A stretch of 64,000 bases of DNA from Acidobacteriaceae bacterium KBS 83 (GCA_000381585.1 KB906733.1:1-64000), one strand, 5' to 3'. Counted from the first letter of the stretch, positions 43,171-54,232 are shown. Notes: generated by a model not told the origin, from the sequence alone. Made by a program: numbers and translations.

Positions 43171-45084
43171 CTACGGAAGCTCTACAGCCCAGGCATCAAT
43201 CTTCCAACCTGCTTGCTCTTTGCCCCACAGCAGCAGAAGCGTGGGTGATTGTTCCTCCCCGTAGTTGAATCGGCTCGCGGTCAAATAATATGTTCCGTAT
43301 TTTGCGTCGGCGGGCTTCAAGTCCGAAGAACTTTCGGGCAGGTCACGATGGTGGCACAGAAAGCTGTCGGCCTTCTGGTCCGGCACGGCCATGATCGCGA
43401 AAGCCTTCGAGTTTTCCTGCTCGACTGGGCGCAGCAGATCGTTGACGGGCTGCACACTCGACATCATCTCCGATAGATTCGAGCCGGCGGGTATTCTCGT
43501 GAGCGGCGTTTCCAGCGCAGACTGGATTCTGGCGATGGGCGTCATTTTCTTCTGGTCGCCGGAGGGGGCCGGCAGACACTGGTAGGAGCGCTGTGACGCA
43601 AAGCGGGCAGCCTGCGCAACATCCCGTTTCACGATCCAGCTTTGGTAGAACTGCGTCATGTCTTTCACAGAGGCGGGATCACCGGCGATGCTCTGCGGTT
43701 CTTCCTCGGCGGGTGCGGCCTGAGCTACGGCGTTGTTTGGGACGAGGCCTGCATCGCCGCTATCTTCGATGCGGATGGCAATGATTTTCCAGTAGCCGAC
43801 CTCCTGAGTCCAAAGCAGGGACATAACCTTGTTCCGGCTATCTCCGTTTTTTCCGCGAAATGCAGTGGCGAAGAATTTCTCCTTCGACTTTTTGCTCGAC
43901 TCGCCGCCCCGTACGGCAACGCATTCCTCGTCCTCTCCCACGTCCACCGGCAGGCTCACTAGCCGGAATTCCGATGCGTACGCGTTCTTTGCCGGCTTCG
44001 ATGATTGCGACCATTTGTCGGCGGGCTCGAACACGTCAGCAACAGAACTCACCGCGCCAAGCTTGTCGCTGAATCTCTGCATTGCGATCATCGTGTGCAT
44101 CCGGATCATGCCTTGTTGCACAGCCTGCGCGTTCTTCTGCGCCAACACCTCGAGACACGGATAACTGCGGCGCGAAAAATAGGCAACCGACATATTCGGT
44201 TCTTTCGCGACAACCCAGGTTTGCAGGAAATCGTGCGCGCTCTTATCGACACCCTCATCGGCTTTCACGCTGGGATTCATGGGAATGTGCCCGAGGCGCT
44301 CGGTGGCCGCCTCCTTCGGTGGCGCTCCGCCACTTCCGAGCTGCCCAAACACATCGCGCCACCAGCCATTGAGGCCCGACCAGCGGCCGTCATGAAGGCC
44401 CAGATTGTTTCCTGCGCGGACGTCCGAGTTGGCAGCGGTCAAGTGTCCATTGACTAGCCCCTTGGGAAAGCCGGAAGCGCGATAGTCGACGTCAACGTCG
44501 GACATTTTGTGGTCGCGCGAAATTGAGAACTGAATCGATGGCGGTCCGTTCTTCAGCCTGTAACAAATCGGAAAACCCTTGTGATACGTGGCGTTGTCCT
44601 TATCGTGAAAGAACTCCTGGCTGCGGCTCAGGGTGTCAACCGCGTTCGCCTTCAGGTAAACATACAGGCGGAATTGCTGGTCACCGCCTGCACCGGCTTC
44701 CTCTCCCATCACCTGATCAACCGCATTCACCAGGTCAATCGCGCGTCCGAGGCTCTTGCCCTGCGAGTCGGTCAATTCAGCGTTTAGCAGCGCATGGGTT
44801 ACAGCGTCGAACGTGGTGCGGACGGACAGCCGGGCACTGTCATAGGCCTGTTGGGGAACGAGCTTGTTTCCGGTGGTGGTGTTATAGCTGCGAATGAAGC
44901 TGTCTACCAGGCGCACTTGCTCAGGACGCAATGTGGCATAGGATTTCCCAAGCTCCAATGTTTCGCCTTTTGATTTTTCGGAAGTGGCCGCCTTCTTCTG
45001 ATTCGGTTGCGTTTGGGCAAAAACCAACTCCATCGCAACAAGTGCGAGAAGGATCAGAAGGAACAGTCGGGCCATACGTTTCAT
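43171..45084 (-). CDS. Large secreted protein of unknown function with internal repeat
   Basis: 637 residues from the ATG at 45084, which has GGAGG 6 bases upstream. The signal peptide is MKRMARLFLLILLALVAMEL. The second half contains two similar modules: FLQTWVVAKEPNMSVAYFSR with RRSYPCL, and FYQSWIVKRDVAQAARFASQ with QRSYQCL. Each is followed by a region ending with a LLW-x-K/Q-E motif (MSLLWTQEVGYWKIIAI, LLLLWGKEQAGWKIDAW), as in NTF2-like folds. The first part has no recognisable domain. Probably extracytoplasmic. Confidence 0.78.
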   Translation of the reverse strand: MKRMARLFLLILLALVAMELVFAQTQPNQKKAATSEKSKGETLELGKSYATLRPEQVRLVDSFIRSYNTTTGNKLVPQQAYDSARLSVRTTFDAVTHALLNAELTDSQGKSLGRAIDLVNAVDQVMGEEAGAGGDQQFRLYVYLKANAVDTLSRSQEFFHDKDNATYHKGFPICYRLKNGPPSIQFSISRDHKMSDVDVDYRASGFPKGLVNGHLTAANSDVRAGNNLGLHDGRWSGLNGWWRDVFGQLGSGGAPPKEAATERLGHIPMNPSVKADEGVDKSAHDFLQTWVVAKEPNMSVAYFSRRSYPCLEVLAQKNAQAVQQGMIRMHTMIAMQRFSDKLGAVSSVADVFEPADKWSQSSKPAKNAYASEFRLVSLPVDVGEDEECVAVRGGESSKKSKEKFFATAFRGKNGDSRNKVMSLLWTQEVGYWKIIAIRIEDSGDAGLVPNNAVAQAAPAEEEPQSIAGDPASVKDMTQFYQSWIVKRDVAQAARFASQRSYQCLPAPSGDQKKMTPIARIQSALETPLTRIPAGSNLSEMMSSVQPVNDLLRPVEQENSKAFAIMAVPDQKADSFLCHHRDLPESSSDLKPADAKYGTYYLTASRFNYGEEQSPTLLLLWGKEQAGWKIDAWAVELP

Positions 45085-45302
45085 CGTGAGCCTCCAGCGG
45101 GGAAGGCGAGAATTAAAACTCAAACGGCCGATAGCGAAACGGTCCTACAAAGGTGTTCAGGACAACTCTTTCCTATCCCTCGAAGATCGGACGGAGGCGC
45201 TAATGAATGCCGAACTTCTCGGCACTCAAGCTACCTATCTGCCCTGCAGCGCGAATCTGGGGTATGAAAAGCAGCGCCTAAGTATATTCCAGCCCTTATT
45301 GA

Positions 45303-45476
45303 GAAGAAATCCACCGGTATCCAGGAATCTTCGGCAACCCGGCTTTCAGCTGGTGGCAACAGGGCAAGTCATTGATCGAGCAACTCAGAATATTAGTAGC
45401 TCGGTTTTTCGGTGAGTGCATTGGCGATTATGCGCTGACCGAGATCCGCGTGTGCAGCAAGGGTTCTAGCAACTGA
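45303..45476 (+). other. Open stretch resembling a decayed gene end
   Basis: In the 457-base gap between genes, a 57-codon frame without a start codon reads PGIFGNPAFSWWQQGKSLIE, LVARFFGECIGDYALTEIRV and then TGA. The composition is protein-like, but no beginning can be found in any frame. I see nothing else in this gap. Confidence 0.25.
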
Positions 45477-45541
45477 CCTATAACTCCGTTTTCGCGGGAA
45501 CTGGGGCAAGGTTAAGATCACGCATTGAGAGGAACATTCCG

Positions 45542-46023
45542 ATGGGTGACAAGCACTTCGACGCAGGACCGGAAAATGTCCGTAGCACCATCATCGAAGG
45601 CTGGATGCGAATGGTTCTGGCCACTGGTGGAATCGAACGATACGACGATCTTCACATCGACCAAATCGACCCCGCATGGCGAGGCCGGGAATCTTGGGTT
45701 GATGGAAGCTCAGAAGCTATCGACCTCGCAAAGGAACTCAAGACGAGCATCGCCCCCGAGAAAACTCTTGCGATAATGTGTGCCCTGACCAACGGTGATA
45801 GTGAACTTGTCGCTCCTCGTTCGATGAATTGTCTGAACAAATCGATTGGACGCCGCCTTCGCTGTATTTATTCGAACCTGGGAACGAACCATGGGGCGAC
45901 TTGGAAACGGTCACAGTGACGCCCACAGTCCGAATGTTCACTGGTTGCAGCGAGTGCTTCGTGATGGAGTTCACCTCAAAAAATGAGAAAGAGCTTCACC
46001 GGACGTTTGTAGCCGTCTCTTAG
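45542..46023 (+). pseudogene. Unknown gene split by a frameshift
   Basis: The first frame starts at ATG 45542 (GAGAGGAA upstream) and reads MGDKHFDAGPENVRSTIIEG on to about residue 90. Protein-like sequence then continues in a second frame (FDELSEQIDWTPPSLYLFEP, then FTGCSECFVMEFTSKNEKE) to the stop at 46023. The shift lies between about 45795 and 45825. Joined, the product would be about 160 residues. The family is not recognised. A sequencing error is possible. Confidence 0.5.
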
Positions 46024-46157
46024 TGATGTTCCCGCAAGGTCCCGTTTTCAGTAACTTCAATTTTCGACTGCTGCCTCCAGGCAACGCACTCACTGAACTC
46101 TGTCAGCGCATTCCTCGGATTCCAGCGCGATCGGTCGGCGGCCCGGAAGTGAGCGGC

Positions 46158-47429
46158 TTACTCCCTGTTCACCATCGAACGAGGTCCACCCATAAAATCC
46201 GCCTCCACCGGACTTTCATAGAGGGAATGATCGCGCGTCACCACCGTCAGACCCGATGGCGTCACGTGATAATGCCGCTTGTCCTCCACGGGGTCGTAGC
46301 CGATGACCGTACCCTCCGGCAGATGCACATCGCGATCGATGATCGCCCGCTTGATGCGGCAATGCCGCCCGATGTCCACGTGAGTGAAGATGATGCTCGA
46401 ATCGATCTCCGCATATGAGTTCACCCTCACGTCCTGCGACAGCACGCTGTTGCGCACCACGCCGCCCGAGATGACACATCCCTGCGAGACGATCGAGTTC
46501 ACCGCCATGCCCGTACGTCCCGGCTCACCGAAAACGAACTTTGCCGGCGGATACTGCCGCTGCCGCGTGCGTAGCGGCCACTTGCGATCGTACAGGTTGA
46601 AGATCGGCGATACCGACACCACATCCATGTTCGCGTCGTAGTACGCGTCCAGCGTCCCCACATCCCGCCAGTAGCGCTCGTTGCGGTTCTCATCGACGAA
46701 GTTGTACGCATGCATCTTGTACTTGCCCAGCAGCGACGGAAGAATGTTGTGTCCGAAGTCGTGCTTCGAGCCCACGTCGTCCGCGTCCTTGATCAGCGCC
46801 GGCAGCAGAACATCCGTGTTGAAGATGTAAATGCCCATCGAGGCGTCCACCATATCCGGGTTCCACGGCGAGCGCAGCTTCGTTTCCTTCGGCTTTTCGA
46901 GAAAGCCCATCACCTCGCCCGCCTTGCTCACATCCACCACCCCGAAGCGCGGCACCTCATCCGGACGGATCGGCAGTGTTGCCAGCGTAGCGTCCGCGCC
47001 TATCTGCTGGTGGTGATCAAGCATCAGCTGGTAGTTCATCTTGTATATGTGGTCGCCGGACAGGATGATCACGTACTTCGGCTGCTCCGCGCCGATCGAG
47101 TAGATGTTCTGGTACACCGCGTCCGCCGTGCCCATATACCAGTTCTGGCTCACCCGCTGCATCGGCGGCATGATCTCCACGAACTCGCCCAGCTCCTGCG
47201 CTACGCTCCCGCTCCAGCCTTCGCGGATATGCCGGTTCAGTGACAGCGCCTTGTACTGCGTCAGGATGTACACCCGCCGCAGATCGGAGTTGATGCAGTT
47301 CGACAGCGTGATGTCGATGATCCGGTATGTGCCGGCGAAGGGAACTGCGGGCTTGGCGCGATCACGCGTCAGCGGGAAAAGACGCTCCCCGGCTCCCCCG
47401 GCAAGCAGCACACCTAGCGTGTCTTTCAT
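46158..47429 (-). CDS. glgC: Glucose-1-phosphate adenylyltransferase
   Basis: Makes ADP-glucose from ATP and glucose-1-phosphate, the committed step of glycogen synthesis. The 423-residue protein has the pyrophosphorylase motif GVLLAGGAGERLFPLTRDRA followed by KPAVPFAGTYRIIDI, plus NCINSDLRRVYILTQYKALS, VIILSGDHIYKMNY and the YWRDVGTLDAYYDANMD substrate region. A left-handed beta-helix C-terminus follows (ISGGVVRNSVLSQDVRVNSY). Length matches the bacterial enzyme. No other glg genes are next to it. Confidence 0.96.
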   Translation of the reverse strand: MKDTLGVLLAGGAGERLFPLTRDRAKPAVPFAGTYRIIDITLSNCINSDLRRVYILTQYKALSLNRHIREGWSGSVAQELGEFVEIMPPMQRVSQNWYMGTADAVYQNIYSIGAEQPKYVIILSGDHIYKMNYQLMLDHHQQIGADATLATLPIRPDEVPRFGVVDVSKAGEVMGFLEKPKETKLRSPWNPDMVDASMGIYIFNTDVLLPALIKDADDVGSKHDFGHNILPSLLGKYKMHAYNFVDENRNERYWRDVGTLDAYYDANMDVVSVSPIFNLYDRKWPLRTRQRQYPPAKFVFGEPGRTGMAVNSIVSQGCVISGGVVRNSVLSQDVRVNSYAEIDSSIIFTHVDIGRHCRIKRAIIDRDVHLPEGTVIGYDPVEDKRHYHVTPSGLTVVTRDHSLYESPVEADFMGGPRSMVNRE

Positions 47430-47587
47430 ATGTCGCAGATCTCCCTCGAGCGGCCTCTTCGGGGCTGCCGCCTTCCTCGTGCAACGTTCGGTCGTATCCT
47501 CGCTGCGCCTGCCAGCTTACAGCGACTCAGGCGCAACCGGACAGCCGAACCTGGGGTGTCTGCTTTTTTAATCGATCCGTCGAGCTC

Positions 47588-47911
47588 TTAATCTCCCGAT
47601 GGCTCCAAAGGCTCGTCCTCGTCGTCCACATCGTCCCCTTCAACCGAGATGCGAAGCGAGCGAAGGAAGCTGACATCCTGGGCGGTGAAGGGTTTGCCTC
47701 CTTCAACAACCTCCGGCTTCGATGCGTCGCCTTCCTCGCCCGGTTGTGTCTCCACCTCGTTCAGCCCAATCGTCGCCTCCAGCATCAGGAGCACATCGAA
47801 TCCCTGGCTGCGAATGTTCTGCACCACGCCCGCAATCTGTTCGGACTCGGAGACGGACTCGTGAATCGCCTCTCCCAACTGCTCGATCAGCTTGCGCACA
47901 CGTGAGTTCAT
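47588..47911 (-). CDS. Small acidic hypothetical protein
   Basis: 107 residues from the ATG at 47911, chosen because GGAGG lies 5 bases before it; the frame is open further up to 47971. It contains VRKLIEQLGEAIHESVSESE, a helical segment, then VVQNIRSQGFDVLLMLEATI and an acidic tail (EGDDVDDEDEPLEPSGD). No signal peptide or membrane span. Function unknown. It lies 158 bases upstream of glgC on the same strand, but whether they share a transcript is unclear. Confidence 0.7.
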   Translation of the reverse strand: MNSRVRKLIEQLGEAIHESVSESEQIAGVVQNIRSQGFDVLLMLEATIGLNEVETQPGEEGDASKPEVVEGGKPFTAQDVSFLRSLRISVEGDDVDDEDEPLEPSGD

Positions 47912-48131
47912 TCCTGCCTCCTCATCCCACTTCGGCTTCCCGCCATCTCCGGACATCCATTCTCGGTCCACGGGTATCTCCCTACCTTACGTCTGATGTC
48001 CCGAGGGGGCAAACGGCATCACCCTGCGGACAGAAAGTTTCACATCGTAACCCCATCGCGCCTCAAACGCGTCATTCTTTCGCCTCAAAATCCGCCCCGC
48101 TTCATCTAATAGGGCGAGGTAGATAAGAAAC

Positions 48132-48554
48132 GTGTCAATTGCGAAGCAGGCCTTTGGTCGATTCCACCTCCACCAGATTGCTCAGGGCTTCCCCGAAACG
48201 GCAGAGACCCTGTTGTTGGACACCTACCTGACTGACGAAGCGGCAGCCAGCTCCCGTGTCTTTCGCGTCTACCGCCCAACGCCGCCTCACTACCACGCCA
48301 ACAGCGACGAACATCTCTACGTGCTCTCCGGCAGAGGCACCTTCTGGATGGAGAGCTCCGCCAACAGCGAAGAATTCGCGCCCGGCGACTTTCTCTTCTT
48401 TAAGCGCAACACGATTCACGCGATGCCGGACCTCCTCGAAGGCCCGGTCGTCTTTCTCGCCATCGACACTCCAAGACGCGATCCCAAAGACATCATCTTC
48501 GTCGATCCCAAAGACGGAACCCCCGACACCTTCATTCGCAATCGCCAACCCTGA
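48132..48554 (+). CDS. Single-domain cupin protein
   Basis: 140 residues from a GTG start. The first cupin motif is PPHYHANSDEHLYVLSGRG with two His and a Glu for metal, and the second is EFAPGDFLFFKRNTIHAMPD with the late His. Such small cupins bind a metal and act as enzymes or sensors; the ligand here is unknown. It stands alone between convergent neighbours. Length is normal for the family. Confidence 0.87.
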   Translation: MSIAKQAFGRFHLHQIAQGFPETAETLLLDTYLTDEAAASSRVFRVYRPTPPHYHANSDEHLYVLSGRGTFWMESSANSEEFAPGDFLFFKRNTIHAMPDLLEGPVVFLAIDTPRRDPKDIIFVDPKDGTPDTFIRNRQP

Positions 48555-48741
48555 GCAGCCCAGACGGGTGTCCCATGGCCCTGTTTTGGGACGTGGGATG
48601 AAGCCAGCTCGCTCACCAGCACTCATGTGAGCGACCAAAGGGTGCGCTACCGCGGCCGCGCCTGCTGGCCCAAGGGGCGAACCGCCTCATGTAGCATCCG
48701 AGACTTCCAGAGAAATGAGGCTGCTCGTAGATCGAGAGCGA

Positions 48742-49749
48742 TCAGTGCTGGCCCCTACCCTTACCCTTACCCTTGCCTTGCTGGGGCGGGAGCAAACCAA
48801 ACGAGGTTTTCGCTACGATGAGGTGCCCGGCCGTCGTCGGATGCGTCGCATCCCAGAAGAGATAGCTGCCAGGCATACTGCAGATCGCTTTTGACTTCAC
48901 CAACGGCACCGTGCAGCGATCTATTGCATCAAGCAGATGAAATTTACCCGGCGAAGCGATGACCTGATCAAGCAGGGCATTCGCGTCGAACAACTGGAAA
49001 TACTGCAGTCCCGGCGACACGCTGAATCCTGATGCCACCGACTCAAGTGCAGTATTGAACTCGTTCGTCATCTGGGAAGCAATCGTCGGAATGGTCGGAT
49101 CAGTCAGCCCAAGGAATCTCACATAGGGCGTCTTGCTCAGATCGGGGATATTCGCGATCAGGAACATCCGCGCCCCATGTTGATACAAAGTCTGCAGGTT
49201 CTCGAGGACGGCTGCAGTCGCCTGTTGGAGAATGACCTCACTTGTCCCGCCGCTTGGATCTGTTTGGAGCGCATCGAGCGCGTCCTCCAGATCGTTCGAC
49301 CCGATCCAGATCGCCACCAGCGTATTCGCTGGCACGACCCCGTTGAAATCACTCAGGAATACGTCGACTTGCCCTGTCAGGCTGAAATCCGGAAGGACCG
49401 GTGCATTGGTGCGGCTGCGCGCCTCGCCCACCGCATAGTTTGTGTTGTTTCCGTTCCGTGTCTGCAGGGAGGGAAGTCCGCTGAGCGGTAGACCCAGGCC
49501 ATTCGCCAGGAGTTGAGACCACACCTGTCCATTGCTGTACTGGTGCCCGCCAATGTCATAGGAAAATGCCGCAGGCGTTACCGGAAACGGAATGCGCGTG
49601 CTCTGCCCGGTTAGGATGAAGTTGTTTCCCGCATCGGTCAGGCTGTCCCCGAAAAACGCGATGCGATGAATCTGCTGCGCTGTCGCACCCGAGACAAACG
49701 CCACCGCAAACAACGCATACACCACCACCCGAGCCAGCAAGCGCCGCAT
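48742..49749 (-). CDS. Secreted GDSL-type lipase/esterase
   Basis: 335 residues. The signal peptide is MRRLLARVVVYALFAVAFVS. The catalytic Ser is in FFGDSLTDAGNNFILTG, block III Asn is in IWIGSNDLEDALDAL, and the Asp/His pair is in LFWDATHPTTAGHLIV. These are the SGNH hydrolase marks. The protein ends in a Gly/Lys tail (QQGKGKGKGRGQH) encoded by three exact TACCCT units (plus-strand 48757-48774), so tail length may vary. GGGGGAG before the ATG at 49749 decides the start. Confidence 0.92.
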   Translation of the reverse strand: MRRLLARVVVYALFAVAFVSGATAQQIHRIAFFGDSLTDAGNNFILTGQSTRIPFPVTPAAFSYDIGGHQYSNGQVWSQLLANGLGLPLSGLPSLQTRNGNNTNYAVGEARSRTNAPVLPDFSLTGQVDVFLSDFNGVVPANTLVAIWIGSNDLEDALDALQTDPSGGTSEVILQQATAAVLENLQTLYQHGARMFLIANIPDLSKTPYVRFLGLTDPTIPTIASQMTNEFNTALESVASGFSVSPGLQYFQLFDANALLDQVIASPGKFHLLDAIDRCTVPLVKSKAICSMPGSYLFWDATHPTTAGHLIVAKTSFGLLPPQQGKGKGKGRGQH

Positions 49750-49869
49750 AGCCTCTCCCCCGTAACACCGCATGTAGTAGGGGACGGATTATTCCCTCAC
49801 CATCGGGATCTGTCAACGTGCAAACGCCGGATCTTCGCCAGGCGATGCCGCAGCAAGTAAACTTCCCTC

Positions 49870-50342
49870 ATGGAGCCGAACCGCTTCGGACGCAAACTCG
49901 GCATCGGCGTCCGTGTCGCCGCGCGCATGGCTAAAGAGCGCGCCGCCAAAGCCTCCGCCGCATCCGCCACCCAGGCCGCCGCTCCGCGAGCCGCGACCGC
50001 ACCCCCGCCTCAATCCCGCCCCGCCACACCACCGCCCCCGCGCACGCCAAAAAACTACGTCGAACCCGCCCGCCGCGTCGGTGAAGGAACCCGCCGCTTC
50101 GGCAGAGCCTTCTTCGGCCCTCTCAAGCATGTCTCCGGCACCCTCTGGCTCGAGATCACCGGGCTCTTCTTCGCTCTCTTTGCAACCTTCTTCGGCCAGA
50201 ACGCATGGAGGACCCGCAGCGCCGCGCTCCACGGCCCCGAGCACGTACACTTCCTCCTCTACGTCAGCGTCACCCTCGTCTTCATCTACTTCTGCGTCAG
50301 CTCCTTCGTCAAAGCAAGTCGTCGCGGCAAGAGGTCCGCACA

Positions 50343-50346
<4 letters not shown>
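49870..50346 (+). CDS. Small membrane protein coupled to methylmalonyl-CoA mutase
   Basis: 158 residues: a basic, Ala/Pro-rich N-terminal half ([20 protein letters not shown]) and two transmembrane helices in the C-terminal half ([39 protein letters not shown]). Its stop overlaps the start of the mutase gene by 4 bases (ATGA), so the two are co-translated. No family is recognised, and why a membrane protein is linked to the mutase is not evident. Confidence 0.75.
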
Positions 50347-51917
<1,571 letters not shown>

Positions 51918-51931
51918 GCTTTCGAAAGAGG

Positions 51932-53647
51932 TTATTCGCTTAAGAAGCGTGGATTCTTTCGCGCAGATAGCTTGCCTAAGCGCTCGAGAATAAATTGCGT
52001 GATTTGTTCCCCAGCGTATTTCCGGCCATCAATGAATCCATCATGCGCCATCAACCCCGGCACTTGAGCGTCATCCATCTTGATAATCATGATTTCATCA
52101 TTCTTGCGAGCGTTAATAATCGAGCGAATGGCTCTCCACTCAATTCTGCACCACGTCTTATTGCTGTAAGGCTCGCAAGCCCAGACAACAACGAGGTCGG
52201 CATCCGACGAGTAGATCCGTTGCAGATATAAGTCGAGGTCCATAATTGCGAGATCGGATTGAAAATTGAAGTCGTAAAAAACTTGTTCCTCTCCAAGATC
52301 TCTTGCAAGCGCGTTCGCGACACGTTCAACTGACTCTCGCAGCTCACCGGGAAAGGAAAGCGCAACTCGAAACCGCTTGCGCCTGCTGCCTTCGTCCCCG
52401 CGTTCAGACTCAGGCGTTATTGATCGTGGCCTAGCGGGTGTTCTATCAAGCCTCAACATTGTGGTTTGTTGCCCACCAGACGCTAACTCCAAAGCATCCA
52501 GCACCAATACAGTTAGACGAACCGGATCAGGACTCGATTCCTCGACCCAGTAGCCGGCCGGATCCTGCTGTTGGACTAGCCATCGAGTCGCATGAGACGC
52601 GATTTGTCTTGATCTGGGATGACCAACGCTTGTAATAGCATGCACTGCCATCGCGGTCGTTTCTATCGATGGTTCGGCTGAATCATTCGTATGAGCCCAT
52701 GCCCCGACATCGAGCTGGTGCTTCTCCAGTGTCCCAATGGCTTCCGCGACAGTAGCCTTGTTTGCCTCAGAGGTGGGCAATCTAGTGGAACAGAACGCCA
52801 GTGCTGCCGCATACGATAAATTTTCAGATAGGACATGCTCTCGGGTCCCATCCTCGCAATCCTTATCGCGTCCAAAGACCCAGGGATGGCGACGGAGATA
52901 TCTAGAAACCATCACCGTCTCGGCGGCACGAACTAGCGTATTTTCCAAGAGTTCGATGGCGTATGTGCATCTGCAAAGGTCGAAGAGCCACCATATGAGT
53001 TGCTCTGGGTCAGGTCCACCCAGAAGGATATCCTCGCGCGTTTCACGAACGAATCTGTTCCACCAGCGATCAAATCCGGTTATTCCACACCATTCAACGA
53101 CTCTAAGCATCGTGGCCTCAGCAGAGTGAGGTCCGCGGGCATCATTCCAAAAATTTCTCAGTTGGTAAGTGGAGCGGTTCTCAATGTCCTCCGCCTCCAT
53201 CCGCGACATCCCTCCGAAAAAGGTTGTCGTTCCGTCTGCGTTCAACCTCGATCCGTTTCCCCTTGCGCACTGGTCAATGGCCCGCTTTTCCGCATCTCTC
53301 CAGGCGCAGACGATCTCTCTTGTTTGCCGATCGTGTTCGTGTCCGCGGCTCGCTAGGTATACAAGAGCTTCCAAATCAGCGAAGCTTTCGTAGTCCCCAA
53401 GAACAAAACGCAGCCAGCGCTCAGCTCGTTGTATCGGTGTTAAATCATTGGATGAGGCGCGAAGCTCTTCCAAGCCCCTCCGTTTCGCAGAAGCCCTCGC
53501 ATCCAACGCTTTGAACAACTCGGCCAACCCAGAGAATGAAGGGTCGGTTTTTCGACCCAGCAAGGCCTCTTCTATTTTGCGTTGAAATCCCTTCGGTGGT
53601 TTCGTGGTCTTTTTCTTGTCGTGTTTCTTCTCGGAGTCATTTTCCAT
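51932..53647 (-). CDS. Toroid-TIR fusion protein, candidate immune effector
   Basis: 571 residues. Residues 1 to about 275 are helical and charged, without a known domain. Residues 278-390 show two repeats like those of squalene-cyclase/prenyltransferase toroids (TLEKHQLDVGAW around 306-317, WLVQQQDPAGYW at 357-368). Residues 427-560 form a TIR domain: RVALSFPGELRESVERVA, VFYDFN, LQRIYSSDADLVVVWACEPY and SNKTWCRIEWRAI. Glu503 is at the position of the catalytic Glu of TIR NAD hydrolases. No signal peptide. Base composition is clearly lower in GC than that of the mutase gene beside it, a sign of transfer. Palindromic repeats lie just upstream. Anti-phage or NAD-depleting activity is inference. 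Confidence 0.82.
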   Translation of the reverse strand: MENDSEKKHDKKKTTKPPKGFQRKIEEALLGRKTDPSFSGLAELFKALDARASAKRRGLEELRASSNDLTPIQRAERWLRFVLGDYESFADLEALVYLASRGHEHDRQTREIVCAWRDAEKRAIDQCARGNGSRLNADGTTTFFGGMSRMEAEDIENRSTYQLRNFWNDARGPHSAEATMLRVVEWCGITGFDRWWNRFVRETREDILLGGPDPEQLIWWLFDLCRCTYAIELLENTLVRAAETVMVSRYLRRHPWVFGRDKDCEDGTREHVLSENLSYAAALAFCSTRLPTSEANKATVAEAIGTLEKHQLDVGAWAHTNDSAEPSIETTAMAVHAITSVGHPRSRQIASHATRWLVQQQDPAGYWVEESSPDPVRLTVLVLDALELASGGQQTTMLRLDRTPARPRSITPESERGDEGSRRKRFRVALSFPGELRESVERVANALARDLGEEQVFYDFNFQSDLAIMDLDLYLQRIYSSDADLVVVWACEPYSNKTWCRIEWRAIRSIINARKNDEIMIIKMDDAQVPGLMAHDGFIDGRKYAGEQITQFILERLGKLSARKNPRFLSE

Positions 53648-53720
53648 TGCTTGCTAAAGCCCCAATTGAACTTATAACCGGCCGAATCATCCAGCCACAG
53701 CAAGCATGACGCGAACGCCG

Positions 53721-53807
53721 GGGTGCCCCATCCTAGCGCAGCTAGGGTGGGGTTGTCCCCATGCGCTCTCCGAGCCGGGTGCCCCATCCCAACGCGGCTA
53801 GGGTGGG
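53721..53807. repeat. Two copies of a palindromic repeat upstream of the TIR gene
   Basis: GGGTGCCCCATCC-type palindromes at 53721-53752 (arms CCCCATCCTAGC and GCTAGGGTGGGG) and 53778-53807. A third, more diverged copy is at 54274-54307. All start with CCGGGTGC or a close variant. Confidence 0.75.
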
Positions 53808-53815
53808 ACTACGTT

Positions 53816-54232
53816 TCAAACTATCGACTGTGCCGCAGACAATGGTCGCTCAGCCCGAAATCCCTCCGAAGTAGTGAAGAACTCATCGAAGCCATATTCA
53901 GACAGTTCTGTCTTGATCTTTTCCGACAATGAAGCCCCGATGACCTCCAGAGCTGTGTAAGGTGGGGCAGCTGAGTACGAATTGTGGTGCATATCGATCG
54001 TGTATAAGTTTGCGAGCAGAATCGTTTCCGGGAAACCAATATTCTTCGACGTGAAGAGCGTTACACCGTCCGGTTGCTTAGGATCCGGAGGAGCCGTTCC
54101 GAAAATCTCAGCCGCGGCACGATTTGTCGGAGTGTCCGCGATCCAGATGGGCCCCTTCATTACCAATTCTGAAAGGCGCGTACCGTATTCGCCGTCGAGG
54201 ACTACAAGCACACAATATGGAGCATCCGGCAT
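53816..54232 (-). CDS. Hypothetical protein
   Basis: 138 residues from the ATG at 54232; a GTG at 54259 is also in frame and neither has a clear ribosome binding site. It contains YCVLVVLDGEYGTRLSELVM, GPIWIADTPTNRAAAEIFG, DGVTLFTSKNIGFPETILLA and EVIGASLSEKIKTELSEYGF. A small alpha/beta soluble protein is likely. The family is not recognised. It lies between palindromic repeats, upstream of the TIR gene on the same strand, but the 168-base gap with repeats argues against a shared operon. Confidence 0.65.
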   Translation of the reverse strand: MPDAPYCVLVVLDGEYGTRLSELVMKGPIWIADTPTNRAAAEIFGTAPPDPKQPDGVTLFTSKNIGFPETILLANLYTIDMHHNSYSAAPPYTALEVIGASLSEKIKTELSEYGFDEFFTTSEGFRAERPLSAAQSIV

